A stretch of DNA of 64,000 nucleotides. It comes from Nocardioides sp. QY071 (GTDB lineage Bacteria; Actinomycetota; Actinomycetes; Propionibacteriales; Nocardioidaceae). The stretch covers positions 5,332,001 to 5,396,000 of the forward strand of contig NZ_CP124681.1 of the NCBI RefSeq assembly GCF_029961765.1, in the 5' to 3' direction. The stretch's first letter is position 1. The number at the start of each line of letters is the position of its first letter. Of the stretch, positions 8,710-16,880 are shown piece after piece. A model generated the notes under the pieces. That model was not told where the DNA came from. It saw nothing but the letters and a program-made list of their open reading frames with translations, and did not search any database. Both the position numbers and the translations under genes were made by a program.

Positions 8710-9177
8710 TCAGGCCTCCCCGAACACCTCGGCCGGCTCGGCGAGGGCGGTCGCGATCTCGGCGAGATTGCGCACCTGCGCGGGCGTGAGCCGGTCGAAG
8801 ACGAGCTCGCGGACCTGGGCGAGGTGACCGGGGGCGATCCTCTCGAGCAGCGCCTGCCCCTCGTCGGTGAGCACCGCGAACTGGCTGCGCCGGTCGCTGG
8901 GACAGTGCGTCTTGGTGACCCAACCGCGCTGCTCGAGGACGGCGATGGCGTGGGTGAGCCGGGACGGGCTGGTCGCGGTGAGCCGTGCCAGCTCGCCCAT
9001 GGTGAGCATCCGGTCCGGCGCGGCGGAGAGGTTGGCGAGCATCGCGTAGTAGGTGTGCGTGATGCCGGCCTCCTCGCGCAGCCGCCGGTCGATCGCCTGC
9101 GGGAGCTCCTGGACGAGACGGACCAGCGGCAGCCAGGCCGCCATCTCCTGCTCGTCCAGCCAGCGCGGCTCGCTCAT
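8710..9177 (-). CDS. MarR family transcriptional regulator
   Basis: The 155-residue protein has the MarR winged helix with recognition region MGELARLTATSPSRLTHAIAVLEQRGWV and wing residues HCPSDRRSQFAVLTDEG. It begins with ATG overlapping the stop of the upstream GTP cyclohydrolase II gene (ATGA), so the regulator is the second gene of that transcript. The palindrome at 9900-9915 just upstream of the enzyme gene is the obvious candidate operator, implying autoregulation together with ribA. The ligand is unknown. Confidence 0.9.
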   Translation of the reverse strand: MSEPRWLDEQEMAAWLPLVRLVQELPQAIDRRLREEAGITHTYYAMLANLSAAPDRMLTMGELARLTATSPSRLTHAIAVLEQRGWVTKTHCPSDRRSQFAVLTDEGQALLERIAPGHLAQVRELVFDRLTPAQVRNLAEIATALAEPAEVFGEA

Positions 9178-9887
9178 GCCGACAGCCCGCCGAGGTCGAG
9201 CGTGTGGGCGGTGTGGTCGCGCTTGACGGTGAGGTACCGCTCGTTGGCGGCCGAGAGGTGCACCCCGGTCGGAACCCGCTCGTCCACCCCCACGCCGTAC
9301 TCACCGAGCTGACGGGCCTTGTCGGGGTTGTTGCTGAGCAGCCGGATCCGGTCGGCGCCGACGGCACGGAGCATCTGGGCGGCGGCGCGATAGTCACGCT
9401 CGTCCTCACCGCGACCGAGCGCGACGTTGGCCTCGTAGGTGTCGAGGCCGGCGTCCTGGAGGGCGTAGGCATCGAGCTTGGCGTACAGGCCGATGCCGCG
9501 GCCCTCCTGGCGCAGGTACAGCAGGAAGCCGCCCTCGTCGGCGATCCGCTCGACGGCCTCGCGCAGCTGCGGGCCGCAGTCGCAGCGCTGGGAGCCGAAC
9601 ACGTCGCCGGTGAGGCACTCGCTGTGCGGGCGGACCAGCGGCGCCGAGCCGCCCTCGGCCAGCGTGTCGAGGCGCTCGCGCCATGCGCCGAGGCCGAGCA
9701 GCAGGTGCTCCTTGCCGTCGACCAGGCCCTCGAAGGTGACCACGTCGGCGGTGGTCGCATAGCCGTCGGGAAAGCGCAGCGGTACGACGACCCGGGTGCG
9801 GACCGCCGCCGCCGGCTCGGCGTACGGGACCGTCGGGAGGTCGCTCACGCGGTGCGCGCGGCGGACGCGGGTGGGGCAGGTCGTCAT
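9174..9887 (-). CDS. ribA: GTP cyclohydrolase II
   Basis: The 237-residue enzyme carries the zinc-binding motif of the family, HSECLTGDVFGSQRCDCG, followed by LRQEGRGIGLYAKLDAYALQD. It also has the lysine/Asn-rich LLSNNPDKARQL. GTP cyclohydrolase II opens the guanine ring of GTP at the first step of riboflavin synthesis. It is a stand-alone domain here, not fused to DHBP synthase and not next to other rib genes. It sits in an operon with a MarR regulator, which raises the possibility of a second, regulated copy or a specialised pathway. The N-terminal 30 residues are extra and poorly conserved. Confidence 0.9.
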   Translation of the reverse strand: MTTCPTRVRRAHRVSDLPTVPYAEPAAAVRTRVVVPLRFPDGYATTADVVTFEGLVDGKEHLLLGLGAWRERLDTLAEGGSAPLVRPHSECLTGDVFGSQRCDCGPQLREAVERIADEGGFLLYLRQEGRGIGLYAKLDAYALQDAGLDTYEANVALGRGEDERDYRAAAQMLRAVGADRIRLLSNNPDKARQLGEYGVGVDERVPTGVHLSAANERYLTVKRDHTAHTLDLGGLSA

Positions 9888-9899
9888 GGTCGCTCCATT

Positions 9900-9915
9900 A
9901 TTTCAAACTTGAAAT
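9900..9915. promoter_or_regulatory. Candidate MarR operator upstream of ribA-marR
   Basis: ATTTCAAACTTGAAAT is a 16-base near-perfect palindrome (seven-base arms) located 13 bases upstream of the ribA start codon. It is strikingly A/T-rich for this genome. Its length and symmetry fit MarR dimers, and the only local regulator of matching type is the second gene of the same operon. Confidence 0.7.
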
Positions 9916-9954
9916 GATGGTGGCACAAGGCGGCCGGCCGCGCAGGTATTCCCG

Positions 9955-10647
9955 TCAGGTCGACCGGATCGGGCGGAGCACCAGGTCGTCGGGGACCTCG
10001 AGGCCCGACTGCGCCAGGGCGTCGACGAGCACCGCCACGACCTGGCGGGTGAGCCGCTCGACGAGCTGGCCCTGGGTCTCGTCGTGGTGGTCGAACCACC
10101 AGATGATGCTGGCGTCGACCATCCCCATCACGCCGACCAGGACACCCTCGGGCGGGTCGGCGGAGAGCGGGGTCTCGCTGAGGTACGCGCGGGCGGCGTC
10201 GGCGATCTCGCTGAGCAGCCGGGTGCGCCCGAGCCGCGCGCGATGCAGCGCCTTGGTCTGCTGCTGGGCCGCGAGGAAGCGGAACAGGTGGGGGTGCTCG
10301 GCCGCCCACGCGACGCACGGGGCGATCAGGCCGCGGACGATCTCGACCGGCGTACCGGGCGTCGACAGGTGCGGGCGCACCCGGCGCAGCAGCTCGGTCG
10401 CGGCGAAGCGGGCGACCTCGGCGTCGAGCTGCTCCTTGCTCGCGAAGTGCCGATAGACGTTGGGTCGCGGGATGCCGGCGCGCTCGGCGATCTGGCCCAT
10501 CCCGACCTGCCCGCCGCCCTCCTCGATCGCGTCGACGGCGGCCTGGACGACCTGGGCGCGACGGGCGTCGCTCTCGAGCGCCTCCTTGGCGTTGCGCCGG
10601 CGCACGGTCGAGTCGACCCACTTCGCCACGTCCGCCACGTCGACCAT
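9955..10647 (-). CDS. TetR/AcrR family repressor next to acyl-CoA dehydrogenase
   Basis: The start is placed at ATG 10647, where the frame begins MVDVADVAKWVDSTVRRRNAKE; further upstream the frame runs through the operator region and into the divergent gene. The 230-residue protein has a TetR helix-turn-helix (MGQIAERAGIPRPNVYRHFASKEQL at about residues 50-75) and an all-helical C-terminal domain with IIWWFDHHDE. It is divergent from an acyl-CoA dehydrogenase, with two matching operators between, so control of fatty-acid or branched-chain acyl-CoA oxidation is inferred. Confidence 0.88.
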   Translation of the reverse strand: MVDVADVAKWVDSTVRRRNAKEALESDARRAQVVQAAVDAIEEGGGQVGMGQIAERAGIPRPNVYRHFASKEQLDAEVARFAATELLRRVRPHLSTPGTPVEIVRGLIAPCVAWAAEHPHLFRFLAAQQQTKALHRARLGRTRLLSEIADAARAYLSETPLSADPPEGVLVGVMGMVDASIIWWFDHHDETQGQLVERLTRQVVAVLVDALAQSGLEVPDDLVLRPIRST

Positions 10648-10672
10648 GCGGCCGACGCTATCGCGGCCCGAC

Positions 10673-10722
10673 GTCCGGATACACCTTGTATCCGGACGGT
10701 TCTCCGTGATACACCCTGTACC
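10673..10722. promoter_or_regulatory. Two TetR-type operators between the repressor and acyl-CoA dehydrogenase genes
   Basis: A 25-base palindrome at 10673-10697 has arms GTCCGGATACA and TGTATCCGGAC around CCT. A second site at 10708-10722, GATACACCCTGTACC, repeats the inner part (GATACACCnTGTAyC). The second site ends one base before the ATG of the dehydrogenase and would block its promoter; the first lies closer to the repressor start. Confidence 0.85.
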
Positions 10723-10723
10723 C

Positions 10724-11875
10724 ATGCGCCGCTCACCCTGGATGAACACCGATCTCGACGACTTCCGCGACCTCGCCCGCACCTTCTGCGAGAAGGAGAT
10801 CAAGCCCAACGTCGAGACCTACATCGCCAACAAGCAGGTCGACCGCGACCTGTGGAACAAGGCCGGCGAGGTCGGCCTGCTCTGCCTGTCGATCCCGGAG
10901 GAGTACGGCGGCGGGGGCGGCTCGTTCGCCCACGAGGCGATCCTCATCGAGGAGCAGGCCCGGGTCGGCGACAGCTCGTGGGGCGTCTCGCTCCACAACG
11001 GCATCGTCGCCCACTACATCCTCAGCTACGGCACCGAGGAGCAGAAGCTCGAGTGGCTCCCCAAGATGGCCAGCGGCGAGGTCGTGGGCGCCATCGCGAT
11101 GACCGAGCCCGGCACCGGCTCGGACCTGCAGAACGTGCGGACCAAGGCGATCCGCGAAGGTGACGAGTACATCGTCAACGGCGCCAAGACCTTCATCACC
11201 AACGGCGCCCAGGCCGACGTCGTGGTCACCGTCGTGAAGACCAACCCGGAGGAGGCGGCCGCCGGCATCTCGCTGGTCATCGTGCCCACCGACACCCCCG
11301 GCTTCTCACGCGGCCGGGTGCTCGACAAGATCGGCATGAAGGGTCAGGACACCTCCGAGCTCAACTTCTCGGACGTCCGGATCCCCGTCACCAACCTGCT
11401 CGGCAGCGAGGAGGGCCAGGGCTTCATCCAGCTGATGGAGCAGCTGCCCCAGGAGCGGCTCATCGTCGCCGTCTCCAATGTCGCCGCGATGGAGCTCTGC
11501 TTCGAGGAGACCATGCGCTACGTCCACGACCGGCACGCCTTCAACCGGCCGATCTGGGGCTTCCAGAACACCAAGTTCAAGATGGCCGAGATCGCCACCG
11601 AGGCCCGGGTCGCCCGCTCGTTCGTCGACGAGTGCGTCGGCCTGCACCTGGACAAGCAGCTCGACATCCCCACGGTGGCCATGGCCAAGCTCTGGTGCTC
11701 CGAGCGGGCGCAGAAGGTCGCCGACATGTGCCTGCAGCTGCACGGCGGCTACGGCTACATGAACGAGTACCCCATCGCCCGCGCCTGGGCCGACCTCCGC
11801 GTCTCCCAGATCTACGCCGGCACCAGCGAGATCATGAAGGAGATCATCGCCCGTTCACTGCCGGCTCCTGTCTGA
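10724..11875 (+). CDS. Acyl-CoA dehydrogenase
   Basis: The 383-residue flavoprotein begins MRRSPWMNTDLDDFRDLARTF. It shows the family signatures AMTEPGTGSDLQNVRT (FAD/substrate loop) and QLHGGYGYMNEYPIARAWADLRVSQIYAGTSEIMKEI near the C-terminus. Such enzymes introduce the alpha-beta double bond in acyl-CoA and pass electrons to ETF. Chain-length preference cannot be read off. A start at ATG 10742 is also possible. The gene faces a TetR repressor with operators reaching its start codon, so it is probably induced by an acyl-CoA or fatty acid. It ends just before a repeat array. Confidence 0.92.
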   Translation: MRRSPWMNTDLDDFRDLARTFCEKEIKPNVETYIANKQVDRDLWNKAGEVGLLCLSIPEEYGGGGGSFAHEAILIEEQARVGDSSWGVSLHNGIVAHYILSYGTEEQKLEWLPKMASGEVVGAIAMTEPGTGSDLQNVRTKAIREGDEYIVNGAKTFITNGAQADVVVTVVKTNPEEAAAGISLVIVPTDTPGFSRGRVLDKIGMKGQDTSELNFSDVRIPVTNLLGSEEGQGFIQLMEQLPQERLIVAVSNVAAMELCFEETMRYVHDRHAFNRPIWGFQNTKFKMAEIATEARVARSFVDECVGLHLDKQLDIPTVAMAKLWCSERAQKVADMCLQLHGGYGYMNEYPIARAWADLRVSQIYAGTSEIMKEIIARSLPAPV

Positions 11876-12088
11876 CGCGACCCGGCTCGAACTGGCTCTG
11901 AGATCGCGCCGACCCGGCAGAAAGTGGCTCGGATTTCCCGCCGACCCGGCAGGAAGTGATCTTCCGCAGGACACTTTCTGCCGGGTCGGCTGTTCTTTCG
12001 CGCACTTTCGAGCCGGGTCGGCCGGAATTACGCGCCAGTTCGAGCCGGGTCGGCCGGAATTACGAGCCAGTTCGAGCCGGGTCGGCGA
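11876..12088. repeat. Head-to-head array of roughly 31-bp GCCGACCCGGC units, locus 1
   Basis: Seven degenerate units of 29-32 bp are seen: three read CGmCGACCCGGC followed by GAACTGG, GAAAGTGG or GGAAGTG. The next four are the reverse complement, such as CACTTTCTGCCGGGTCGGC and CAGTTCGAGCCGGGTCGGC. Two adjacent reverse units share GGCCGGAATTAC. The last unit encodes the final residues (ADPARTGS) of the lipid kinase. The array separates convergent genes. A relative lies at 44646-44803. Confidence 0.85.
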
Positions 12089-13001
12089 TGACCAGGACCG
12101 CCGCGGGGAGCAGCTCGACGGTCAGCGGGTTCGCCGGGTCGGCGGAGAGGGGACCGAGGCGCTCGCCGTCGGCGCCCACGGGTACGGCGGCACCCCCACG
12201 GTGCTGCCCGGAGAGGCTGACCCTGCGGCCGGTGCGCACGGTCACCTCGGCCAGGTCGACATGGCTGCCGTCGTACACCTTGGGCAGCGAGCGGATCAGG
12301 TCGAGGTGCCCGGCGGCCTCGATGACGATCACGTCGAGCAGGCCGTCGTCGAGCGACGCGGTCGGTGCGATCGCCATGCCCTTGCCGTAGAAGCGGGAGT
12401 TGGCGACGACGACGGTCGCGGCCTGGTGCATGCTCCGGACGCCGTCGACCTCGAGCGTGCACTCGACGGGGCGGTACGTCGCCAGGGCGCGGACCGCGGC
12501 GTAGGGGTACTGCAGCTTCGAGGGCAGCCAGTGCGAGCGGTCCACGATCTCCGCGGCGCGGGCGTCGACGCCGGCGTAGACCGACCCCGCGACGACGTAC
12601 GACGACCCGTCGGCCTGCGTGGCCCGGAGCAGGTCGATCGGCCGGGCCTCGCCGTCGAGCAACAGTCGCGCCTGGGCGGCGGTGTCGGTGGGGACCTCGA
12701 GCATCCGGGCGAAGTCGTTGCCGCGGCCGGCCGGGACGACGGCGAGCACGCCGCCGCGCTCGGCCACGGAGCCGGCGACCGAGGAGAGCATCCCGTCGCC
12801 GCCGACGGACACCACGACGGCGTCGCGGGCGACCGCGGCGTCGACGAGCGCGGGCGTCTCGGCGGCCGAGGTCGTGTAGGTGACCTCGACGTCCGCGCCG
12901 GCCTCGCGCAACGCCCGCGCCAGCGGGACGACCACCTTCGGCGCCGCACCTCCACCGGAGGCCGGGTTCACGAGGAAGGCGAAGGCCCTGCCCGCGGTCA
13001 C
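12060..13001 (-). CDS. Diacylglycerol kinase family lipid kinase (YegS/DgkB type)
   Basis: The start is GTG 13001 overlapping the stop of the FAD enzyme (GTGA), giving 313 residues. The N-terminal domain has the family motifs FLVNPASGGG and VVSVGGDGMLSSVAG, followed by VVPAGRGNDFARML, the ATP/lipid-binding loops. The C-terminal beta-sandwich carries GDGLLDV-like DDGLLDVIVIEA. Such kinases phosphorylate diacylglycerol or a related lipid at the membrane. The arrangement AGPS-like gene then lipid kinase, divergent from TetR and GlpD, matches the Mycobacterium tuberculosis Rv2249c-Rv2252 locus. The C-terminal ADPARTGS tail is read from a repeat unit. Confidence 0.9.
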   Translation of the reverse strand: MTAGRAFAFLVNPASGGGAAPKVVVPLARALREAGADVEVTYTTSAAETPALVDAAVARDAVVVSVGGDGMLSSVAGSVAERGGVLAVVPAGRGNDFARMLEVPTDTAAQARLLLDGEARPIDLLRATQADGSSYVVAGSVYAGVDARAAEIVDRSHWLPSKLQYPYAAVRALATYRPVECTLEVDGVRSMHQAATVVVANSRFYGKGMAIAPTASLDDGLLDVIVIEAAGHLDLIRSLPKVYDGSHVDLAEVTVRTGRRVSLSGQHRGGAAVPVGADGERLGPLSADPANPLTVELLPAAVLVIADPARTGS

Positions 13002-14608
13002 GGGATCAGCACCCCGGGGTTGAGGATGCCCGCCGGGTCGACGGCCCTCTTGACCGCGCGCAGCACCTCGACGCCGACCTCGCCGATCTCGGCGGTGAGG
13101 TACGGCTTGTGGTCGGTGCCGACCGCGTGGTGGTGGGTGATCGAGGCGCCGGCGGCGACGATCGCCTCGCACGCCGCGGCCTTGGCCGGGAGCCAGGTCG
13201 CGAGGGGGTCCGCGCCACCGGGGGCGGCGACGGTGAAGTAGAGCGAGCAGCCGGTCGCATAGACGTGCGAGATGTGGCACAGCACCATCGCGCCCTCCCC
13301 GAGGGTCTCCTGCAGCGCGGCCCTCACCCGCGTGTAGAGGTTGTCGCGGTTGCTCCAGAAGGTGACGGTCTCGAGCGTCTCGACGAGAACGCCGTTGTCG
13401 AGCAGGCTGTCGCGGAGGTACGGCGCGTTGAACCGCCCGTGCGCCCAGGCCTCGCCCGGGCCGGGGCCCTGGGCGGTGCCGCCCAGCGCGGTCAGCGCCT
13501 CGGTGACGGCAGCCTTCTTGGCGGCAACGGCGGCGGGCGTGCCCTCGTAGCCGACGATCATCAGGCAGCCGCCCGATGATGCAGCGCCCGCACCGCCGGT
13601 CCCTCCGACACTTGCGGGGTCGGCGAGGTTGATCGCGGTCTCGTTCTCGTCGGAGAGCCGGATCACGGTGGGCAGCAGGTCGGACTGGGCGAGCGCGCGC
13701 ATCGCGTCGGCGCCGGCGTCGAAGGTGGGCCAGCGCCAGCCCTCGTACTCCTTGACCTCGGGCAGCGGGCGCACCCGCACGGTCACCTCGGTGATCACGC
13801 CGAAGGCGCCCTCGGAGCCGAGGAACAGCTCGCGCAGGTCGGGGCCGGACGCGTTGGCCGGGGAGGCGCCGAGCCGGACCTCGCCGACCGGGGTGGCGAC
13901 GCGCAGCGCGACGACCATGGAGTCGAACCGGCCGTAACCGGCGCTGGACTGGCCGCTCGAGCGGGTCGCGGCGAAGCCGCCGATCGTCGCGTACTCGAAC
14001 GACTGCGGGAAGTGGCCGAGCATCAGCCCGTGCGCCGCGAGCAGCGCCTCGGCCTCCGGGCCGCGCAGGCCGGGCTCGAGGGTCGCGGTCGAGGAGACCG
14101 GGTCGAGCGCGAGCAGTCCGCGCATCCGGCCGAGGTCGAGGGACAGGACACCGGTGAGGCCGGCCGGGTCGGCGACCAGGCCGCCGGTGACCGCCGTACC
14201 TCCACCGAAGGGGACCACGGCGATCCGCTGCTCCTGGGCATAGCCGAGCACGGCGACGACCTCGTCGTGGTCGGCCGGGCGGACGACGACGTCGGGCGTG
14301 TCCCCGAGGTCGCCGGTGCGCTGGCGGAGCAGGTCGGGGGTCGACTTGCCCCTGGTACGCCGACGGCGCAGGTCGTCGTCGAGGACGACGTTGTCGTCAC
14401 CGACGATCGCGCGCAGGCCGGCGACCCGGTCGTCGGTGAGCCGCGGAGCGGGGACGGTCACCTCGGCACGGGCCGGGGTGTCCTGGATCGGGAAGACGAG
14501 GCCGACGAGGTCGCGCACGCCGTCCGGCAGCCCGGTGGCGTGGGCCGGGTCGCCCCAGCGCGTCGGGGGCATCTCGGGCTGGAGAACGGAGGGGCGCTCG
14601 ATCGTCAT
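12998..14608 (-). CDS. FAD-binding oxidase of the alkylglycerone-phosphate synthase family
   Basis: The 536-residue protein has a PCMH-type FAD domain (VVRPADHDEVVAVLGYAQEQRIAVVPFGGGTAVTGG at about 110-145, and FEYATIGGFAATRSSGQSSAGYGRFD). The C-terminal cap contains RFNAPYLRD, the histidine motif ITHHHAVG and DPAGILNPG. These are the marks of AGPS-like enzymes, which exchange the acyl chain of acyl-DHAP for an alkyl chain. In actinobacteria the reaction of this branch is not settled. The neighbours (lipid kinase downstream, GlpD divergent) support glycerolipid metabolism. Its ATG lies inside a dyad shared with the divergent TetR gene. Confidence 0.88.
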   Translation of the reverse strand: MTIERPSVLQPEMPPTRWGDPAHATGLPDGVRDLVGLVFPIQDTPARAEVTVPAPRLTDDRVAGLRAIVGDDNVVLDDDLRRRRTRGKSTPDLLRQRTGDLGDTPDVVVRPADHDEVVAVLGYAQEQRIAVVPFGGGTAVTGGLVADPAGLTGVLSLDLGRMRGLLALDPVSSTATLEPGLRGPEAEALLAAHGLMLGHFPQSFEYATIGGFAATRSSGQSSAGYGRFDSMVVALRVATPVGEVRLGASPANASGPDLRELFLGSEGAFGVITEVTVRVRPLPEVKEYEGWRWPTFDAGADAMRALAQSDLLPTVIRLSDENETAINLADPASVGGTGGAGAASSGGCLMIVGYEGTPAAVAAKKAAVTEALTALGGTAQGPGPGEAWAHGRFNAPYLRDSLLDNGVLVETLETVTFWSNRDNLYTRVRAALQETLGEGAMVLCHISHVYATGCSLYFTVAAPGGADPLATWLPAKAAACEAIVAAGASITHHHAVGTDHKPYLTAEIGEVGVEVLRAVKRAVDPAGILNPGVLIP

Positions 14609-14628
14609 GTGTTACAGTGTTACACATG
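14606..14628. promoter_or_regulatory. Operator-like dyad containing both divergent start codons
   Basis: Only 17 bases separate the two ATGs. The block reads CATGTGT, then TACAGTGTT, then ACACATG, a perfect seven-base outer dyad whose ends are the two start codons. It also contains the direct repeat TGTTACA-G-TGTTACA. A TetR dimer bound here would cover both initiation sites. No Shine-Dalgarno sequence fits between, so leaderless transcripts on both sides are inferred. Confidence 0.7.
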
Positions 14629-15222
14629 ACGTCACATCGTCACAACGCCGAATCCGAGCAGAGCCCTCGAGACGCCTACCTCGACGCGGCGCGCGAGTGC
14701 ATCCTCGACGTGGGCTGGCGGCGCACGACCCTCACCGAGGTCGCCCGCCGGGCCGGCGTCTCGCGGATGACGATCTATCGCGCGTGGTCCGACATGCCGG
14801 CGCTGCTCGGCGACCTGATGACGCGCGAGTGGGGGACGCTCGTCGCCTCCGGCGTTGATGTCGCGGCGTCGCCCACACCCGACGCGATCGCCGACGCCGT
14901 GGTCGCGACCGTCGGCGCGCTGCGCGAGAACGAGCTGTTCACCCGGATCGTCGAGCTCGACCCCGAGCTGATCCTCCCCTACCTGCTGTCCCGGCGCGGC
15001 CGCTCGCAGGAGCTGATCCTCCAGGTGCTGGCCACCGCGATCACCGTCGGCCAGGAGGCCGGACTGATCACCGACGGCCTCCCCCAGGCGGTCGCTCGCG
15101 GCCTGGTCCTCGCCGCCCACGGCTTCGTCCTGTCCGCCCACACCATGGTCGACGACGAGGTGGACCAGTCCGCGCTCGACGACGAGCTGCACGCCCTCAT
15201 CTCCCGGAGCCTCGCGCCATGA
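14626..15222 (+). CDS. TetR family repressor of the glycerolipid locus
   Basis: The 198-residue protein starts at ATG 14626, inside the dyad. Its TetR helix-turn-helix (LTEVARRAGVSRMTIYRAWSDMPALL) lies at about residues 38-65. The C-terminal ligand domain is helical and anionic. Its stop overlaps the ATG of glpD (ATGA), so it is the first gene of that operon. Position and polarity are those of M. tuberculosis Rv2250c beside glpD1. It probably controls both its own operon and the divergent AGPS-like/lipid kinase pair. Confidence 0.88.
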   Translation: MTSHRHNAESEQSPRDAYLDAARECILDVGWRRTTLTEVARRAGVSRMTIYRAWSDMPALLGDLMTREWGTLVASGVDVAASPTPDAIADAVVATVGALRENELFTRIVELDPELILPYLLSRRGRSQELILQVLATAITVGQEAGLITDGLPQAVARGLVLAAHGFVLSAHTMVDDEVDQSALDDELHALISRSLAP

Positions 15223-16820
15223 CCGCACACCAGCCCCACACCCGGATCACCCCTGGTCTCGCCGATCTCCCCACTGAGGTCGACATGGTCGTGATCGGCC
15301 TCGGCGTCACCGGCGCCGGCGTGGCCCTCGACGCCGTGTCACGCGGGCTGACCGTGCTGGCAGTCGACGCCCACGACCTCGCGTTCGGCACGTCGCGGTT
15401 CTCCTCGAAGCTCGTCCACGGCGGCCTGCGCTACCTCGCCTCCGGCCAGGTCGGCATCGCCCACGAGAGCGCGGTCGAGCGCGGGATCCTGATGGAGACC
15501 ACCGCGCCCCACCTGACCCGGCCGCTGCCGTCGCTCATCCCGCTCTCGGCTGGCGTGAGCCGCCCGATGGGGACCCTCGCCGGCGCCGGATTCCTCGGCG
15601 GCGACCTGCTCCGCCGGGCCGCCGGCACCAGCGCCGACACGCTCCCCCGGCCCCGCCGTCTCAGCGCCGCCGAGACCCGCCGGCTCGCACCACCGCTGCG
15701 CACCGACGGTCTGCGCGGCGCCTACCTCGGCTGGGACGGCCAGCTCGAGGACGACGCCCGCCTGGTCACCACCATCGCGCGGACCGCGGCCGACCGGGGC
15801 GCCCACGTGCGCACCCACGCCCGCGTGGTCTCCGCCACCGGGGATTCGAGGCTCGCTGGCGCTCGCACCTCGACCAGCGAGTTCTCGGTGACGCTGAAGG
15901 ACGAGCTCACCGGCGCGACCGCCACCGTCACCACCCGCACCGTCGTCAACGCTGCCGGCGTGTGGGCCGGCGACCTGGTCGACGACGTACGCCTGCGCCC
16001 CTCGCGCGGCACCCACCTCGTGCTCCGCGCCGGCACCCTGCCCGGCCTCGACGTGGCGGTCTTCGCCCCGATCCCCGGCGAGACCAACCGCTTCGTGCTC
16101 GTCCTGCCCCAGCCCGACGGCCAGTTCTACGTCGGCCTGACCGACGAGCCGGTCGACGGGCCGATCCCCGACGTGGCCGAGCCGACCGAGGTCGAGATCG
16201 GCTTCCTGCTCGACGTGGTGGCTGCCTCCTTCGCCCGACCGCTGCGGCGCGAGGACGTGGTCGGCGCCTTCGCCGGCCTGCGCCCGCTGCTCGACAGCGG
16301 CGACGACTCCACCGCCGACCTGTCCCGCAAGCACGCGGTGCTCACCTCCCCGACCGGCATCGTGACCATCGTCGGCGGCAAGCTCACGACCTACCGCCGG
16401 ATGGCCGAGGACGCCGTCGACGCGGCGGTCGGCCACGCCCGCCTCACCGCCGGCCCCTGTGTCACCGCCACCCTGCCGCTGGCCGGGGCCGCGCCGCGCG
16501 AGACCCTGGCCGACCGCGCCGCCAAGGCCGGCCACCCGGGCGAGGCCCGCCTGGTCCGCCGCTACGGCGCCGACGCCGACCTCGCGCTCGAGGCTGCCGT
16601 CAGGGCCAGCGGCTGGGACCAGGACCAGCTCCTCGCGCCGATCGCCGAGGGCATCTCGACGGTGTGGGCCGAGCTCTTCTTCGGAGTCACCCACGAGGGC
16701 GCCGCCGACGTCGCCGACCTGCTCGACCGGCGTACCCGCATCGGGTTGATCCCCGACGACCGAGCGCTCGCCGTACCCGCTGCCGAGAAGGTGCTGGAGA
16801 TCGTCCGCGGCGAGCGATGA
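15219..16820 (+). CDS. glpD: Aerobic glycerol-3-phosphate dehydrogenase
   Basis: The 533-residue flavoprotein has the FAD-binding motif VVIGLGVTGAGVALDAVSRGLTVLAVDAHD, then GTSRFSSKLVHGGLRYL, and the C-terminal regions IVGGKLTTYRRMAEDAVD and LFFGVTHEGAADVADLLDRRTRIGL. It oxidises sn-glycerol-3-phosphate to DHAP and reduces quinone at the membrane. It follows the TetR gene with an ATGA overlap. An unusual segment near residues 208-222 (DSRLAGARTSTSEF) is encoded by an embedded palindromic repeat (15846-15873). It lies between two strands of the FAD domain, where an insert could be tolerated. Confidence 0.93.
   Translation: MTAHQPHTRITPGLADLPTEVDMVVIGLGVTGAGVALDAVSRGLTVLAVDAHDLAFGTSRFSSKLVHGGLRYLASGQVGIAHESAVERGILMETTAPHLTRPLPSLIPLSAGVSRPMGTLAGAGFLGGDLLRRAAGTSADTLPRPRRLSAAETRRLAPPLRTDGLRGAYLGWDGQLEDDARLVTTIARTAADRGAHVRTHARVVSATGDSRLAGARTSTSEFSVTLKDELTGATATVTTRTVVNAAGVWAGDLVDDVRLRPSRGTHLVLRAGTLPGLDVAVFAPIPGETNRFVLVLPQPDGQFYVGLTDEPVDGPIPDVAEPTEVEIGFLLDVVAASFARPLRREDVVGAFAGLRPLLDSGDDSTADLSRKHAVLTSPTGIVTIVGGKLTTYRRMAEDAVDAAVGHARLTAGPCVTATLPLAGAAPRETLADRAAKAGHPGEARLVRRYGADADLALEAAVRASGWDQDQLLAPIAEGISTVWAELFFGVTHEGAADVADLLDRRTRIGLIPDDRALAVPAAEKVLEIVRGER
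15846..15873. repeat. Palindromic short repeat inserted in frame in glpD
   Basis: TCGAGG and CCTCGA bound a quasi-palindrome with GCTCGCTGGCGCTCGCA between. The same sequence type recurs at 48677-48722 inside the M3 peptidase gene (TTCGAGGCTCG, GCTGGCGCTC and CGCACCTC in order). Both insertions keep the reading frame, in opposite relative orientation to transcription. Confidence 0.7.
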
Positions 16821-16880
16821 GTTTTCCGCTCGCACCCGGTCACACCCATCAGGCAGACTGGCGAGACCACGGGGGTAGCG

